This document shows positions 62,889 through 64,000 of a stretch of DNA of 64,000 bases, one piece after another (position 1 is the first letter of the stretch; each line of letters begins with the position of its first letter). Where the stretch lies: assembly GCF_033343995.1 (NCBI RefSeq), contig NZ_CP137573.1:3691001-3755000 (forward strand), written 5' to 3'. The notes under the pieces were generated by a model. That model did not search any database. It was not told the DNA's origin and saw only the letters and a program-made list of their open reading frames with translations. The stretch comes from Streptomyces sp. HUAS YS2 (GTDB lineage: Bacteria > Actinomycetota > Actinomycetes > Streptomycetales > Streptomycetaceae). The position numbers and the translations under genes are program-made.

Positions 62889-63539
62889 ATGAGCCTCGAC
62901 GCCGAACTCCGTGCTGTCTTCGACCTGCGCCACGCCCACATCCCCGCTGCCGACCTGACCGTCATGGAGCGTGCCGCCGAGGAGCTGGCGCGGTCCGGAC
63001 TGGCCGGGCACGCCCTCGCCGTGGGCGCGAGCGCGCCGTGGTTCGAGCTGCCCACCGCGACCGGCGGCAGCGTCGCCCTGGACGACCTGCTGGCCGAAGG
63101 GCCGGTGGTGCTCACCTTCTACCGGGGCGCCTGGTGCCCCTTCTGCAACATCGCGCTGCGCGCGCTCCAGCAGCGACACGAGGAGATCGCCGCGCGCGGT
63201 GCGCGTCTGGTGGCCGTCTCCCCGCAGATCCCGGACGAGTCCCTGTCCCTGACGGAGAAGCACGGCCTCGCCTTCGACGTCCTCAGCGACCTCGGCTCCG
63301 ACGTGGCACGGCAGTTCGGTCTCGCCTTCGACCTGACCGAGGAACTGGCCGAGGTGTACGAGTCGCTGGGCTTCGACCTCCAGCGGGTCAACGGCGGCCA
63401 CCCGCGGACCCTCCCGCTCCCGGCGACGTACGTGATCGACCGGGCCGGCGTCGTCCGGTGGTCGTTCGTCGACACCGACTACGTGCGGCGGGCGGAGCCG
63501 GACGACGTGCTGGCCGCGCTGGACGGGTTGGAGGCGTAG
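62889..63539 (+). CDS. AhpC/TSA family peroxiredoxin-like protein
   Basis: A 216-aa thioredoxin-fold protein. FYRGAWCPFCNIALRAL has two Cys in a CxxC-like arrangement (Cys-Pro-Phe-Cys), following the PVVLTFYRG strand. VAVSPQIPDE and the later ATYVIDRAGVVRW are typical. N-terminal 45 residues form a helical extension. ATG at 62889 has GGAGGGGAA upstream. Likely reduces peroxides and is repressed by the divergent TetR. Confidence 0.9.
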   Translation: MSLDAELRAVFDLRHAHIPAADLTVMERAAEELARSGLAGHALAVGASAPWFELPTATGGSVALDDLLAEGPVVLTFYRGAWCPFCNIALRALQQRHEEIAARGARLVAVSPQIPDESLSLTEKHGLAFDVLSDLGSDVARQFGLAFDLTEELAEVYESLGFDLQRVNGGHPRTLPLPATYVIDRAGVVRWSFVDTDYVRRAEPDDVLAALDGLEA

Positions 63540-63637
63540 GAGTCCGGGGGTCCGGGCAGGGCGGCCGGGTTCCGTCAGGCGATGTCGCTCGCCCGGACGT
63601 CTGGCTCAGGGGGCGGCGAGGGTCCGACAATGGCGGC

Positions 63638-63967
63638 ATGGAGTTCGCCGTGTTCGTGACGCTGCCCGGTCTGGTGATCCTGCTGTGCGTGATCGCCTTC
63701 GCCGACCAGATCCTGCGCGCGACGGGACGCGGCCGGCGGCAGGGGCAGGTGTCGTCGACCGGCTTCGAGCAGTTGCACGCGACGTTCTCGCCGGGCAAGG
63801 AGAACGAGCTCAAGGAGCGGCAGAGCGCCCTGGTCATGCGGGACGACGAGGAGGACGGCGCGCCGCCGCACCGGTCGACGGTGGACCTGAAAGCGGGTCG
63901 CGCCGTCATCCGCCTCCCGGAGGGCCGGGAGGCGGGAGCGGCCGTCAGCCCGGGCGGGACGCCTTGA
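63638..63967 (+). CDS. DUF6191 domain protein
   Basis: A 109-aa protein. One N-terminal helix (MEFAVFVTLPGLVILLCVIA), then the conserved GFEQLHATFSPGKENELKER and VMRDDEEDGAPPHRSTVDL. ATG at 63638 seems leaderless (GACAAT 6 bases earlier). The family is common in Streptomyces. Function unknown. Its 3' end overlaps the partial gene on the other strand by 23 bases. Confidence 0.82.
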   Translation: MEFAVFVTLPGLVILLCVIAFADQILRATGRGRRQGQVSSTGFEQLHATFSPGKENELKERQSALVMRDDEEDGAPPHRSTVDLKAGRAVIRLPEGREAGAAVSPGGTP

Positions 63968-64000
63968 TCGAGTACATCAGCGGGATGCGCGCCCGGTCCG
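63945..64000 (-). CDS. 3' end of a gene continuing beyond the window
   Basis: Only the last 17 codons are visible: DRARIPLMYSIKASRPG then TGA at 63945-63947. The ending resembles that of small class I SAM methyltransferases (PLMYSIKA), but this is a weak hint. The frame has strong GC bias at third positions. The rest lies past base 64000. Confidence 0.5.
   Translation of the reverse strand, partial: DRARIPLMYSIKASRPG

Overview
The window is high-GC actinobacterial chromosome and is almost certainly Streptomyces. The evidence is very strong third-position GC bias, GTG and TTG starts, many genes with no leader between a -10 hexamer and the start codon, and Streptomyces marker genes: bldG, wblA, a TopA with a Lys/Ala tail, and a thymidylate kinase fused to an MFS domain. 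No database could be searched. Names rest on motifs, domain layout, and remembered gene order in S. coelicolor (about SCO3540-SCO3590) and M. tuberculosis (about Rv3644c-Rv3683).

Layout. 1-6638: the 3' part of holB, a small membrane protein, a NarL-type two-component system, and a convergent FtsX-type ABC exporter pair. 6807-15906: MFS-thymidylate kinase fusion, topoisomerase I, a small membrane protein, a methyltransferase and a lipoprotein. 16072-19600: proton-pumping pyrophosphatase, then the bldG switch with its anti-sigma partner. 19680-27104: an MrfA/YprA-like helicase convergent with, and overlapping, a complete Tad-type locus (ssd, tadA, tadB, tadC, DUF4244 pilin-like protein, two TadE-like proteins). 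27105-28760: two candidate non-coding RNAs flank a HAD hydrolase. One is a clear 6C RNA next to ssd; the other is a candidate 6S-like RNA. 28760-36949: a degenerate Fic-like protein, a CooC-like ATPase with a short tail-duplicating ORF, a deacetylase-like lipoprotein, a SulP-carbonic anhydrase fusion and acetyl-CoA synthetase. 37162-48382: NhaA, a holin-like protein, an epoxide hydrolase-like protein, a MarP-type protease, Nudix enzymes, endonuclease III, Crp, an SPFH protein, an MBL hydrolase and RidA. 48455-57690: two Get3/ArsA-like ATPases, WblA, a class A penicillin-binding protein, a YqeY protein, an Lrp regulator, an SMP-30 protein, a metallophosphoesterase and a Pr6Pr membrane protein. 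57750-57823: tRNA-Pro(CGG).

Up to the tRNA the window is core chromosome, with an order also conserved in mycobacteria: topA, tad/ssd, 6C RNA, acs, marP, nth, crp, RidA, arsA pair, whiB4/wblA, ponA2, metallophosphoesterase. After the tRNA gene this order stops. The rest is a patchwork of accessory regulators and enzymes: a primase/polymerase-like protein, SDR + TetR, MarR + alpha/beta hydrolase, a divergent cold-shock protein, TetR + peroxiredoxin, and a DUF6191 protein. Several of these pairs are divergent with visible operators between them.

Functional themes are genome maintenance (holB, tmk, topA, nth, helicase), developmental control (bldG and partner, wblA, crp, a TTA codon in the helicase gene), surface and secretion (Tad locus, PBP, MarP), and carbon/ion handling (acs, SulP-CA, NhaA, pyrophosphatase). 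The most useful observations are the 6C RNA, the candidate 6S-like RNA, the Fic-like protein with a lost active site, the repeated tail after the CooC-like ATPase, the twin operators in the tetR-peroxiredoxin promoter region, and several candidate operators.
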